A DNA stretch of 64,000 bases, taken from NCBI GenBank assembly GCA_913061515.1, contig CAJXSF010000011.1, forward strand, positions 1 through 64,000, written 5' to 3'. Within the stretch, counting starts at the first letter, position 1, and every line of letters begins with the position of its first letter. The notes under the pieces are model-generated. The model ran no database searches. It saw only the letters and a program-made list of their open reading frames with translations, and was not told the DNA's origin. The position numbers and the translations under genes are program-made. Positions 8,886-17,822 of this stretch are shown one piece after another. This stretch comes from an uncultured Gammaproteobacteria bacterium. Lineage in GTDB: Bacteria > Pseudomonadota > Gammaproteobacteria > Pseudomonadales > Pseudohongiellaceae.

Positions 8886-10049
8886 TCAAGGAGCCTCGGC
8901 GGTTTCCAATAAAAACTGGTAATCGCCTAGGTGCTTTAAACGAACGTTAAAAGTGTCTGGGCCTACTTTTACTAATGGCAGAATAAGGACATTGTCGGTG
9001 CCATCGAAGAAAGCTGGCACGGAATCCATGTTATCGCTGTTATTCTCTGTGGCACTAGTGAGCGAGAAATTAAAATTTCCATTGTGCTTTAGCACTACTG
9101 AGTAGTTGATATTGCCGCCGTACACTTTCGGTATGACCACTGTGTCATTTGCCGCTTCATAGGTGTTATAGCTCACTTGCATGTCGGCGATGGAGTCGAT
9201 CATCGTCGTATCATTAACGTACTCGCTGATAAACGACTTCAAAGCAGAGATTTTAGCATAGACCCCTGGCGAGCCTGGGGTGCCGCAATTGGCATTTTCA
9301 CTGCCACCGAAGCTCGTAATGCCTAGTTGCATAGCTCCTTGGTTTAGGCTCACAAATAACGGGCCGCCGCTGTCGCCTTGGCAGGTATCAGATGTGTCAG
9401 TGTCGGTGTAACCTCCAGCGCAAAACATATTGCCTGTGATAATGCCCTCGTGGGCGGCTTCACACACGCTAGCTTTGCTTGTTAGTAGTTGTGTGGCCAA
9501 TAGGTTTTCTGCGGCGCTACTGCCGTCGCCGACTGTGGCTCCCCAACCTGCCACTATCGTTGGGAGATTCTCGGGTAACGCGCCCGTAAATAGGCGCACA
9601 GGTTCTATGCTAACAGCAGCGCTCAGCTCCACTAAGGCTATATCGAAATCGTTTGAATTGGCGCTCGTTTGTGCGTCTGGGTTGTAGCTTGGGTGGACAA
9701 TGACTCTGTTGGCATCTCGCACCACAGCGCCACTAGCTGGTGTGTTGATATTAGTAGTATTAAGCGTAATTGAAGTACGTGTAGCCGCATCAGTACTGAC
9801 TTGATCGCCGGCCTCGTTTAAAAAGCAATGGGCCGCGGTTAGCACCCAGCGCGAAGAGATGAGACTGCCGCCACACCCACCACCAGTTTCAGGGTCAGAT
9901 TCGCTGCCGACGTAGAGGCTCGCTAGCCAAGGGTAACTGCTAATATTAGCCGGTTTGCCATTGATGATTCGGGTTTGTTGGGCAAGCCCTGTAGCGCTAA
10001 GCGAAGCTAAGCAAGCAAACAAGATGGTGCAGCGAAGTAGCGTGGACAT
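8886..10049 (-). CDS. Secreted trypsin-like serine protease (S1) with C-terminal repeat domain
   Basis: A 387-residue protein. The signal peptide ends near TGLAQ, followed by a very short propeptide ending in Arg27 before the mature start IINGK. The catalytic triad is complete: His73 in TAAHC, Asp136 in FDIAL and Ser227 in GDSGGP. Asp221, six residues before Ser227, corresponds to Asp189 of trypsin, so cleavage after Lys or Arg is expected. Beyond the ~280-residue protease domain is a ~105-residue tail with two similar beta-strand units (YSVVLKHNGNFNFSL and FNVRLKHLGDYQFLL). It is probably extracellular or surface-attached. Cysteine pairs are consistent with an exported enzyme. Confidence 0.92.
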   Translation of the reverse strand: MSTLLRCTILFACLASLSATGLAQQTRIINGKPANISSYPWLASLYVGSESDPETGGGCGGSLISSRWVLTAAHCFLNEAGDQVSTDAATRTSITLNTTNINTPASGAVVRDANRVIVHPSYNPDAQTSANSNDFDIALVELSAAVSIEPVRLFTGALPENLPTIVAGWGATVGDGSSAAENLLATQLLTSKASVCEAAHEGIITGNMFCAGGYTDTDTSDTCQGDSGGPLFVSLNQGAMQLGITSFGGSENANCGTPGSPGVYAKISALKSFISEYVNDTTMIDSIADMQVSYNTYEAANDTVVIPKVYGGNINYSVVLKHNGNFNFSLTSATENNSDNMDSVPAFFDGTDNVLILPLVKVGPDTFNVRLKHLGDYQFLLETAEAP

Positions 10050-10119
10050 AGGTGAGGTTCCTTACTGGATTTTAATAATTATTAATCATCATCATTAATG
10101 TAAAAGACAAGGTCAAGTG

Positions 10120-10551
10120 TTAGGTGTCCCGTGGGTCAATGACGGCCATGGTAATCCGCGAGATACAGCTTGTTTTTCCCTCATCGTTTTCAATGCGAAT
10201 TTCCCATATTTGCGTGCTGCTGCCAATATGTATTGGGCGTGCGGTGCCTGTCACCCAACCAGAGGCAACGGCGCGTATATGATTAGCATTGATCTCTAGC
10301 CCTACGGCTCGCTGCTCTTTTTTGCGTAAGCAATAATTCGCGGCAATGCTACCTAAGCTTTCTGCTAAAAGTACTGACGAGCCGCCATGCAAAATGCCGA
10401 AGGGTTGCACGGTGCGCGCGTCAACCGGCATGCGGCCTATTATATAGTCGTCGCCTATTTCGGTGAATTCGATGCCTAGGCTCGCAACGGCGGTGTTGCG
10501 GTTGTTGGCGTTCAGGGTGTCTAGGTCCAAAGCGCGTGTCCAAATGCTCAT
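10120..10551 (-). CDS. Hotdog-fold acyl-CoA thioesterase (PaaI/MenI-like)
   Basis: About 143 residues when started at MSIWTRALD (ATG at 10551); a longer frame reaches 10599 but adds an atypical hydrophobic leader. The segment VQPFGILHGGSSVLLAESLGS is the hallmark of the PaaI/YbdB/YdiI subgroup, where the Gly-Gly after His and the downstream Glu form the active site. Family members hydrolyse aryl- or acyl-CoA thioesters in the cytoplasm; 1,4-dihydroxy-2-naphthoyl-CoA is one known substrate, but none can be assigned here. It is a single gene divergent from the MarC-type gene. Confidence 0.9.
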   Translation of the reverse strand: MSIWTRALDLDTLNANNRNTAVASLGIEFTEIGDDYIIGRMPVDARTVQPFGILHGGSSVLLAESLGSIAANYCLRKKEQRAVGLEINANHIRAVASGWVTGTARPIHIGSSTQIWEIRIENDEGKTSCISRITMAVIDPRDT

Positions 10552-10661
10552 AGAGAATACCGTTAAACTATTGAAAAAAAGTTGTAGTGGAATGATCAAT
10601 TTTAAGAAGACAGTGTTAGTATGCGCGCCCTTAAAAGCCTAATTGCCCATAGGAAGCTCTA

Positions 10662-11264
10662 ATGGACTTTTTTATCGCTACATTTCTCAAGATGTTCTTT
10701 GTCATGACACCGTTCTTCGTGTTGTCTGTGTTCTTGACTGTGACGAACGAGGCTAGCCTGCAAGAGAAGCGCCATCTCGCGGTCCGCGTGACATTTTCGG
10801 TCATCATCATCAGTTTAATTCTGATGTATTTCGGCCGTTATATTTTTGCCATTTTTGGTGTGACGCTAGATGCTTTCCGTATTGGTGCGGGCGCACTGTT
10901 GTTTATGTCGGCAGTGGGCTTGGTCAATGGCAACAAAGACAGTCAAAAACTCGCGGATTTTAAACTGTCTGAGCTTGCGGTAGTCCCTTTGGCGCTGCCC
11001 ATTACCGTAGGCCCAGCGACAATCGGTGTGCTTCTGGTCATGGTGGCAGATAACGATACTCTTGGAGAGTTTTTTCTAGAGAGCTCAGCGATGACTTGCT
11101 CGATTCTTGTCGTCGGCCTTATGCTGTATTTTTCAAACTTAATTGAAAAGTCTGTTGGCAAGCAAGGCATCGCCATCATCTCCAAGATCACGGGCATCAT
11201 TCTGGCAGCGTTGTCTGCGCAGATTATGTTTACCGGGATCAAAAACTTCTTAGTTGTGGCCTAA
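10662..11264 (+). CDS. MarC-family integral membrane protein
   Basis: A 200-residue protein with about six membrane segments. It shows MarC-family features: an N-terminal helix with TPFFVLSVFLTVTNE and a later PLALPITVGPATIGVLL segment containing the conserved P-x-x-x-GP pattern. The length is typical for the family. These inner-membrane proteins were once linked to multiple antibiotic resistance, but their transport function is unsettled. It is flanked by a divergent thioesterase gene and a convergent aldo/keto reductase gene, so it is probably a single transcription unit. Confidence 0.9.
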   Translation: MDFFIATFLKMFFVMTPFFVLSVFLTVTNEASLQEKRHLAVRVTFSVIIISLILMYFGRYIFAIFGVTLDAFRIGAGALLFMSAVGLVNGNKDSQKLADFKLSELAVVPLALPITVGPATIGVLLVMVADNDTLGEFFLESSAMTCSILVVGLMLYFSNLIEKSVGKQGIAIISKITGIILAALSAQIMFTGIKNFLVVA

Positions 11265-11273
11265 GTGTGCCGC

Positions 11274-12293
11274 TTACCCCATTGGATAGGGGATGTCGCG
11301 GTGCACCTCATCACAAGCTTTGAGTACTTCGTCACTCAGCTTGACGTCTAAGGCCGCAAGAGAGTCGTCTAGTTGCGAAGCATCTCTTGCGCCAATGATC
11401 GTTGAGGCGACAAAGTCGAAGTTCATGCTCCAAGCTGTGGCAAGAGTCGTTGGGCTCATGCCTGCCTCTTTTGCGATCTCAATGTAACGTGCAGTCGAAT
11501 CTAGGGTGCCTTTGTTGAGGAAACGATCGGCCATGGCGCGTTGACGAGCGGTGGGCAATTGCTTGTATTCACCGAAACGGCTGCGCGCAGGGATTTCTTT
11601 CACATTGTATTTGCCGCTTAGCACGCCCCCGCCAATCGGTGAGTAAGGCAGCAACGAGACTTTCTCGCGACGGCAAACCACGGCGAGCTCATCGAGAAAG
11701 CGGCGATGCAAGAGTGAGAAGTTATTCTGTATCGATTGAAAGCGCGCATAGCCTTCGTATTCGGCGATGGTGTTGGATTTTGTTAGGCCATAGGCGTTCT
11801 CATTCGAGGTGCCGATGTAACGCACTTTTCCTGATTCGACAAGGCGATCTAAGGCCGCCATAGACTCGGCCATAGGGACGATCATGTCCGGCCAATGCAC
11901 TTGGTATAGATCGATATAGTCGATGCCCATACGTTTTAGGCTGCCTTCCACGGCACGCTCGATATGATGGCGGTCAATGGCTGTTGAGCCACTACGAATT
12001 GGTGGAACAAACCAACCGGAGGCAGCGCCTGCGACCTTGGTCGCTATGATGAGGGAGTCTCTATCACGGGTCTTGATCCACTTGCCGAAAATTGTCTCAG
12101 TTAGCCCAGCCAGTTCGCCTGTTGGTGGGACGGGGTAGACTTCGGCTGTGTCGTAGAAGTTGATGCCGTGCTCATAGGCCTTGTCGAGAATACGGAATGC
12201 TTCTTTCTCGTCGCTCCATGTGCCAAAACTCATCGTACCCATGCAAATAGGGCTTACGCGGAGGCCGCTGGTGCCTATATAACGATAATCCAT
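11274..12293 (-). CDS. Aldo/keto reductase
   Basis: About 339 residues from the ATG at 12293, which has AGGA upstream; a longer frame to 12344 adds an unlikely leader. The start MDYRYIGTSGLRVSPICMGTMSFG is typical of the AKR superfamily (YdjG/YajO-like subgroup). The catalytic Tyr is in FYDTAEVYP (Asp-Tyr pair); IDLYQVHWPD and the C-terminal cofactor-binding STIIGARDASQLDDSL are also visible. It should be a cytoplasmic NADPH-dependent carbonyl reductase of unknown substrate. It stands alone between convergent marC and the divergent exporter locus. Confidence 0.92.
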   Translation of the reverse strand: MDYRYIGTSGLRVSPICMGTMSFGTWSDEKEAFRILDKAYEHGINFYDTAEVYPVPPTGELAGLTETIFGKWIKTRDRDSLIIATKVAGAASGWFVPPIRSGSTAIDRHHIERAVEGSLKRMGIDYIDLYQVHWPDMIVPMAESMAALDRLVESGKVRYIGTSNENAYGLTKSNTIAEYEGYARFQSIQNNFSLLHRRFLDELAVVCRREKVSLLPYSPIGGGVLSGKYNVKEIPARSRFGEYKQLPTARQRAMADRFLNKGTLDSTARYIEIAKEAGMSPTTLATAWSMNFDFVASTIIGARDASQLDDSLAALDVKLSDEVLKACDEVHRDIPYPMG

Positions 12294-12419
12294 GTGTTTA
12301 TTCCTGCTATTGAAAGTGAAATGATGACAGGGATGATACAACAATGAGTCGCGTATCGTACAAGTGCTCGATTTTTAAGGCAGCAAGCTCTTTGTTCCTT
12401 AATTATTTAGGAGTTAATG

Positions 12420-12518
12420 ATGCGCAAAATAACAATTCTGACCGCAAGCATTGCCTGTTCTTTATCCTCTTGGACTTATGCCGCTGGGCCGGCTGCCACG
12501 ATTGAAGATGTTGCGTAG
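12420..12518 (+). CDS. Possible 32-residue secreted peptide upstream of a C39 exporter
   Basis: A short frame begins with ATG at 12420 (a second ATG at 12417 is out of frame) and has TAGGAG about six bases upstream. The peptide starts MRKITILTASIACS, has a hydrophobic core and an AxA-like site (TYAA), then only about eleven residues ending EDVA. It could be a tiny exported peptide, a leader, or the 5' remnant of a deleted secreted-protein gene. It has no double-glycine leader, so it is not an obvious substrate of the downstream C39 exporter. It lies in the 296-base stretch between the reductase and HlyD-type genes. Confidence 0.35.
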   Translation: MRKITILTASIACSLSSWTYAAGPAATIEDVA

Positions 12519-12589
12519 TGTTTGGGCGTAGTCGTTTGACGATGTAGCGTTCTATTCCTATAGTCAAAATAAACGAAAAGGATTTCGTT

Positions 12590-13834
12590 ATGACTAGCAG
12601 TCTCTTCCGTGCCCAAGCATTAAATTTTTCGCAAGATCAAAGCGTTGGTGAGAGGGTTTTTTACCAACCTTTGGGATTGCGCTTTGCCTCTATTGCATTG
12701 CTGACCATCGTGGCCGCCTTACTGGGCTTTGCAGCCCTTGCTCCTATATCCCAAACAGAGTTAGTTCGTGGTCATCTGCAAGCGTCTCAAGGCAGCCTGC
12801 GGGTGTTCAGCTCAGCAGCCGGAACCGTTGCCGATATTCTTGTAAGCAATGGCGAGGTGGTGCGTGCCGGTGATGTGTTGGCAACGGTGCGCAGTGCAGC
12901 ATTCGATGCGAACGGCACATTGACATTGTCCCACTCGATTGCGCAAGTACAGGCGCAGCTGCAACAAGAAACTGTGCTGCGCGATTCGCTAGTGAAAAGC
13001 GCAGCCTTAAACGAGCACAGTCTGCGTAAACGCACTGCTGCGTTGCGCAATGAATTGCGCAGTATGCAAGAGCAACTAGATGTATTGATGTTGCGTCGTG
13101 AGCTGAGTTTGGCGCAAGTGCAGCGACAAGATTTTTTACTACAGAAACGGCAAACGTCAGTAGTGCAGCAAGAAGGTGCGCTTGATACTTTTTACGGGTT
13201 TGAGCAAACGATTGAAGGCTTGAATGCACAGAAAGACTCGCGCTATGGCGTTTTGTTAGCAATAGAGCAAGAGCTTGTCCAGACGCCGCTGCTTCTCGAG
13301 CAACAGCTCGCGGCAAACAATAATAAGATTTTGCAGTTACAGCGCAGCTTGAAAGAGTTAGAAAGCGCCGAGCTTTTCAGTCTTACGGCACCGGTCGATG
13401 GTGTTGTTAACAATATACTTAGCAATGCAGGTGCCGCGATAGACTCCCATACACCATTTGCCAGCATTGTGCCAACGAACACCGAGTTCGAGGCCTTGTT
13501 GTTTGTACCCTCGCGAGCGCTAGGCAACGTGGATGTACAACAGTCAGTTTTTCTCGATTACGACTCTTTTCCAGCACGAAGTTATGGCTACTCCAATGCC
13601 GAAATCGTAGAGATATCGCAGGTGCTTTTAGACCCGCGAGAGCATCTATTGCCAATCGAAATGCATGAGCCATTTTACTTAGTGAAGGCCTCGCCGCTGT
13701 GGGAAGAGGGGCAGTGGGAGGAGGCTGGGAATATGCGCTCAGGAATGCAGTTTACGGCTCATCTTGTCGTGGGTGAGCAGACCTTGCTAGAAAGATTAGT
13801 CGCCCCGCTTAAGACTTTGCGAGAAAGAGTATGA
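12590..13834 (+). CDS. HlyD-family membrane fusion protein of a peptide exporter (CvaA-like)
   Basis: A 414-residue adaptor protein with a strong ribosome site (AAAAGGA) upstream. A cytoplasmic N-terminus is followed by one membrane helix at about residues 35-52 (IALLTIVAALLGFAALAPIS). Then come the first half of a lipoyl/barrel-sandwich hybrid (GTVADILVSNGEVVRAGDVLATV), a long helical hairpin rich in Gln and Leu (about 125-250), and the second lipoyl half (LTAPVDGVVNNIL). This is the layout of CvaA and related periplasmic adaptors of type I secretion. Its stop overlaps the exporter start by four bases (ATGA), so the two are translationally coupled. No TolC-like gene is nearby; a distant one would be needed. 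Confidence 0.9.
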   Translation: MTSSLFRAQALNFSQDQSVGERVFYQPLGLRFASIALLTIVAALLGFAALAPISQTELVRGHLQASQGSLRVFSSAAGTVADILVSNGEVVRAGDVLATVRSAAFDANGTLTLSHSIAQVQAQLQQETVLRDSLVKSAALNEHSLRKRTAALRNELRSMQEQLDVLMLRRELSLAQVQRQDFLLQKRQTSVVQQEGALDTFYGFEQTIEGLNAQKDSRYGVLLAIEQELVQTPLLLEQQLAANNNKILQLQRSLKELESAELFSLTAPVDGVVNNILSNAGAAIDSHTPFASIVPTNTEFEALLFVPSRALGNVDVQQSVFLDYDSFPARSYGYSNAEIVEISQVLLDPREHLLPIEMHEPFYLVKASPLWEEGQWEEAGNMRSGMQFTAHLVVGEQTLLERLVAPLKTLRERV

Positions 13835-15960
13835 TTGCGCAGTTGTTCGCGCGCGGGTATGCGCTGCCCATAGTCTTGCAGTCTGAACGTAGCGAGTGTG
13901 CCCTTGCATGTATTGCAATGTTGGCAAGTTATTTTGGTTATAGAACGAATCTCAATGCATTGCGGCAACAGTTTCCGGTCTCGGCAAGAGGCGCAAGCTT
14001 GAGTGATATTCTAAATATGACGGCGGCACTGCGCCTGCATGCCCGTGCTTTACGGCTCGAAATCGAAGAGTTAGCGAATCTCCAAGTTCCAGCGATCTTG
14101 CATTGGGATATGAGCCATTTTGTGGTGCTTAAACGCGTCGATAAAAAAGGCATTGTGATTCATGACCCCGCAAGTGGCCAGACCCGTTGCGTGTGGAGTG
14201 AAGTGAACAAGCATTTTACGGGTGTGGCTGTTGAGTGCATGCCAGCGGCAAATTTTGTCAAAACAAGGCGAACAGTGCGCAGTAAAATTAACGAACTATT
14301 CACCCGTTACCCAGGGTTCAATTCGGCAGTCGTACAACTGTTTGTGCTATCTCTGTTCATGCAATTGCTTGTAATTAGCAGCGCCTTCTATGTGCAGCTT
14401 GTGATCGATGAAAGCATCGCGAAAAACGACACTGATATTTTAATTGTGTTGTTTGTGGGCTTTCTCCTTTTGATGGCAATCAATGTGTTTATGACCTTTG
14501 CTAGAAATACAGTGCAACTGTATTTTGCCAACCAGCTTGGTTTTCAGATGGTGAGCAATGTGTTCTCACAACTGATGCGACTGCCGGTGGACTTTTTCGC
14601 TAAACGCCATGTTGGCGACATCGTGTCTAGGTTTGGCTCGGTGCAGGAGGTCAGAAGAATTCTTGCTGAAGATATGATCACCGTTGTGCTTGATGGTCTT
14701 TTTGCTTTGGTCACCATCAGTGTTCTGTTCTATTTTAATACTACATTGAGCTCGATCGTGCTGGTGTTTGTATTGCTTTCAACTGTGTTCAAATTATCGT
14801 TGATTGGTCCTATTAAAAACCTTACCGAAGCGCATATTGTGGCTGAGGCTTCAGCCAGTAGTATGTTGATGGAGAATATGCGCGCGATCGAAGTCATTAA
14901 ATTTTATTGTCGTGAACTGCCGCGAATCTATTCTTGGCGAAATCGCTATGTGCGGCAAGTAAATGCCAATGTGCAGCTGTCGCGTTTCGGAATCCGTGTG
15001 GAGCTAGCCAATGGTTTGCTTGCTGGGGTCGAACATCTTTTGGTAATTTATTTCGCTGCGCTGTCGGTGTTGGAGGGCAGTGTCACTCTAGGCTTTATGA
15101 CGGCATTTTTAGCGCTAAAGTCAAACTTCTCGACATCTGTGTCTTCCTTTGTCGACAAGCTAGTACAAATCCGTTTGGTGCGCCTGCAGCTCGAGCGTTT
15201 GTCTGATATCACTTGCGCCGAAGTGGAGTTTGAAGCGTTCGATTTTTCACCAAGAACGCCTGACTGGTTAGGCAGTTTGAGTTTGCGCGATCTTCGCTAT
15301 GCCTATGCAGGCAATGCCCAGAGCGTCTTTGAGCGCGTCAATCTTGAGGTAGAAATAGGAGAAATCATCGCGATTACTGGGGCGTCGGGGGCTGGTAAAT
15401 CAACGCTTTTGAAAGTCATGGCGGGCCTAGTGCAGCCGCTGGCGGGGCAAGTGCTTGCTGGGGGCATTCCGATTGCAAGCATTGGAGTGCGGCAGTACCG
15501 CGACGCCTGTGCTGGAGTTCTGCAATCAGATCAGTTGTTGTCTGGCACTTTGCTAGAAAATATCACCTTGTATGATGAGTCGGTCGACCACGGGCGTTTA
15601 GAAAGGGCAGTGTGCAAGGCAGGGATTGAAGAGTTTATCGCGCAACTTCCCATGGGTTTTAATAGTTTGATCGGAGATATGGGGTCATTGATGTCGGCCG
15701 GGCAGGCGCAACGTATTTTGCTGGCGCGTGTTTTCTACAAGAAAGCGCGAATCTTATTTCTGGATGAAGCGACAGCTAACTTAGATAAGGAAGTTGAAAT
15801 GCGGGTGCTGCAAGCGATTCGTGCGCTGGGCACAACAACGATCATGGTGTCCCATAGAGAGGCGCCACTGCAAATGGCCGATAAGGTGTATGTATTGCAA
15901 AATGGGCGGCTGGAGCTAGTGAGCCGAGCCGCCCATATAGATGCAGAGATGAAAGATTAG
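13831..15960 (+). CDS. Peptidase-C39 ABC exporter for bacteriocin/microcin-type peptides (CvaB-like)
   Basis: A 709-residue peptidase-containing ABC transporter. The N-terminal C39 protease is complete: Gln17 (oxyanion), Cys23 in SECALACIAM, His96 in MSHFVVL and Asp112 in HDPASG. Membrane segments run from about 165 to 420. The ATPase has Walker A GASGAGKST (517-525), Walker B ILFLDEA (641-647) and a degenerate signature MSAGQ (621-625) in place of LSGGQ. Such proteins cleave double-glycine leaders and export the mature peptide with an HlyD adaptor, here coupled just upstream. No clear precursor gene was seen nearby, so the cargo is unknown. The 3' end overlaps the convergent carbonic anhydrase gene by four bases. 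Confidence 0.92.
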   Translation: MIAQLFARGYALPIVLQSERSECALACIAMLASYFGYRTNLNALRQQFPVSARGASLSDILNMTAALRLHARALRLEIEELANLQVPAILHWDMSHFVVLKRVDKKGIVIHDPASGQTRCVWSEVNKHFTGVAVECMPAANFVKTRRTVRSKINELFTRYPGFNSAVVQLFVLSLFMQLLVISSAFYVQLVIDESIAKNDTDILIVLFVGFLLLMAINVFMTFARNTVQLYFANQLGFQMVSNVFSQLMRLPVDFFAKRHVGDIVSRFGSVQEVRRILAEDMITVVLDGLFALVTISVLFYFNTTLSSIVLVFVLLSTVFKLSLIGPIKNLTEAHIVAEASASSMLMENMRAIEVIKFYCRELPRIYSWRNRYVRQVNANVQLSRFGIRVELANGLLAGVEHLLVIYFAALSVLEGSVTLGFMTAFLALKSNFSTSVSSFVDKLVQIRLVRLQLERLSDITCAEVEFEAFDFSPRTPDWLGSLSLRDLRYAYAGNAQSVFERVNLEVEIGEIIAITGASGAGKSTLLKVMAGLVQPLAGQVLAGGIPIASIGVRQYRDACAGVLQSDQLLSGTLLENITLYDESVDHGRLERAVCKAGIEEFIAQLPMGFNSLIGDMGSLMSAGQAQRILLARVFYKKARILFLDEATANLDKEVEMRVLQAIRALGTTTIMVSHREAPLQMADKVYVLQNGRLELVSRAAHIDAEMKD

Positions 15961-16589
15961 TCTTGTGCCTCTTCTACGATCGTAGAGATCGTGTCTTGGT
16001 CATGAATCTGTTTGAGCGAGCCGGTGACGATATTGTAGTGCCAGCCTTTCAGCGTCAACTTGCCGGCCTCAACGCGTTCTTTGATGAAAGGGAAGGTCAT
16101 CAAGTTTTGCAAGGAGAACCCAACTGCCGCTTGTTCGCAATAGTTAAAAGTGGCGTAGTCATGAAGCCGGTTCGGGTCGGCTAACTCTGCGACGGGCGCC
16201 ACAATCGACATCCAACGCGATATAAATGTGTCTTGCGGAAGCTTCTTGGCGTCCATCACCAAAGAGCGAATCCCCCCGCAACGAGAGTGTCCAAGCACTA
16301 TGATCTCGGGGACTTCTAACACCGTAATGGCAAATTCTAGCGCCGCGCTTGTGCCGTGATACGAGCCTTCAATTTCGTAGGGAGGCACAAGGTTGGCCAC
16401 ATTGCGTATGACGAATAATTCGCCGGGCTCTGTGTCGAAAATGAGCGCCGGTTCCATGCGCGCGTCACAGCAAGTAATCAACACGTGCTTTGGCTTTTGC
16501 TCTTCTGCTAATTGTCGGAGTTTGTCGCGATTTTCAGAAAAATAGCCTTCTTTAAAGCGTTGATAACCAGCTAAGAGTTCGTCAGTCAT
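15957..16589 (-). CDS. Beta-class carbonic anhydrase
   Basis: A 210-residue zinc enzyme interconverting CO2 and bicarbonate in the cytoplasm. The zinc ligands and catalytic dyad are all visible: Cys40-x-Asp42-x-Arg44 (CCDARMEP) and His101-x-x-Cys104 (HSRCGG). The segment ELFVIRNVANLVPPYE and the length match ordinary bacterial beta carbonic anhydrases (Can/SulP-associated type). It stands alone on the minus strand, convergent with the peptide exporter. It follows the PQQ-type dehydrogenase gene on the same strand at a distance of 42 bases, so co-transcription is possible. Confidence 0.95.
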   Translation of the reverse strand: MTDELLAGYQRFKEGYFSENRDKLRQLAEEQKPKHVLITCCDARMEPALIFDTEPGELFVIRNVANLVPPYEIEGSYHGTSAALEFAITVLEVPEIIVLGHSRCGGIRSLVMDAKKLPQDTFISRWMSIVAPVAELADPNRLHDYATFNYCEQAAVGFSLQNLMTFPFIKERVEAGKLTLKGWHYNIVTGSLKQIHDQDTISTIVEEAQD

Positions 16590-16631
16590 TTTACGGTATG
16601 CCTCTTTAGTACTTCGTGTTTCGAGTGTTTC

Positions 16632-17741
16632 TTATTCTGGCAAGATGCGCATTATGCCATCGCCTTCGGTTGCCACGTAGATATAGCCATCGGGCCCTTG
16701 TTTGATGTTGCGCACACGGCCGATGCCGTCAAATACGATTTCATTGGCCACGATGTTATCGCCCTCTAACACCAAGTGTACGATGTAGCGGAATTTCAAC
16801 GAGCCGACCAACAAATGATTGCGCAGTTCAGCGCCATAATTGTCGCTGTCGATAAAGGCCATGCCAGAAGGAGCAATAGACGGATCCCAGTAAAACTTAG
16901 GTTGCTCGATGCCGTCACGAGAAGTTGCAACAGCCAAAGGTTGGCCGTTGTAATTGACGCCATAGCCAATGATGGGCCAACCGTAGTTTTTGCCAGGTTC
17001 GATTAAATTGACTTCATCGCCGCCCATTGGGCCATGCTCATGCTCCCAAATCTTGCCAGTCATAGGGTTCATTGTGAGCCCTTGTGGGTTGCGGTGCCCG
17101 TGGGAATAGATCTCTGGCTTCGCATCAGGCGTGTTAACGAAAGGGTTGTCCGCAGGGACACGGCCATCGTCATGCAGGCGATAAATTTTGCCGCCATCAC
17201 GATCGAGTTGTTGAGCATTTTCGAAATGTGCGCCACGGTCACCTATTGAAAAATACAAATAGCCGTCACGGTCGAAAGCGATACGGCTACCGTAATGTTG
17301 GCCGCGAGTGGTATTTTCTTCGCCCTTATACAGGACCTCTTGGTCTACGAGCGTATTGCCTTGCAGCTTGGCGCGCATGATGGCTGTGTGGCTGCCCTCG
17401 CCAGGGCCTTCGGGGCTTGAATAGCTGATGTAGATCCAGCCATTTTGCGCATAGTTAGGGTGGGCAACGACATCGAGTAATCCGCCCTGACCATTGACGT
17501 GCACCTCAGGTAAACCACCGATTGGCGCGCTGAGATTGCCGTCTTGGACTAGAAACAATTGGCCTGAGCGATTGCTTACTAGCATTTGTTCAGCAGACAA
17601 CCATGCCATGCCCCAAGGAACGTCTATGCCTTCGACGACTTTCTCTAAACGGAATCCGGGCTGATTCTGTGCTGTGGCGGTGGCGAAGGGTAGCGCTACT
17701 AAAAGGAGTGCCGCTGTTAGGACCTGCGTCAAAGTTCTCAT
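16632..17741 (-). CDS. Periplasmic PQQ-dependent aldose sugar dehydrogenase (YliI/GdhB-like)
   Basis: A 369-residue protein with a signal peptide ending PFATATAQ. The six-bladed propeller of soluble quinoprotein sugar dehydrogenases is indicated by GIDVPWGMAWL, GGLLDVVAHPNYAQNGWIYISYS, GQHYGSRIAFDRDGYLYFSIGDRG, YSHGHRNPQGL and EHEHGPMGGDEVN. The His in the GQHYGSR and HRNPQGL segments contacts PQQ and sugar in the family. It should oxidise aldoses in the periplasm. No PQQ biosynthesis genes are in this window, so cofactor supply cannot be judged. Confidence 0.92.
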   Translation of the reverse strand: MRTLTQVLTAALLLVALPFATATAQNQPGFRLEKVVEGIDVPWGMAWLSAEQMLVSNRSGQLFLVQDGNLSAPIGGLPEVHVNGQGGLLDVVAHPNYAQNGWIYISYSSPEGPGEGSHTAIMRAKLQGNTLVDQEVLYKGEENTTRGQHYGSRIAFDRDGYLYFSIGDRGAHFENAQQLDRDGGKIYRLHDDGRVPADNPFVNTPDAKPEIYSHGHRNPQGLTMNPMTGKIWEHEHGPMGGDEVNLIEPGKNYGWPIIGYGVNYNGQPLAVATSRDGIEQPKFYWDPSIAPSGMAFIDSDNYGAELRNHLLVGSLKFRYIVHLVLEGDNIVANEIVFDGIGRVRNIKQGPDGYIYVATEGDGIMRILPE

Positions 17742-17822
17742 GGAAAATTCCTGTACCGTCTAGTTACTTAGCGCTCTATTGTATCGAACTCTCATACCAA
17801 GAGCAGCAATTAAGCGCAGCCA

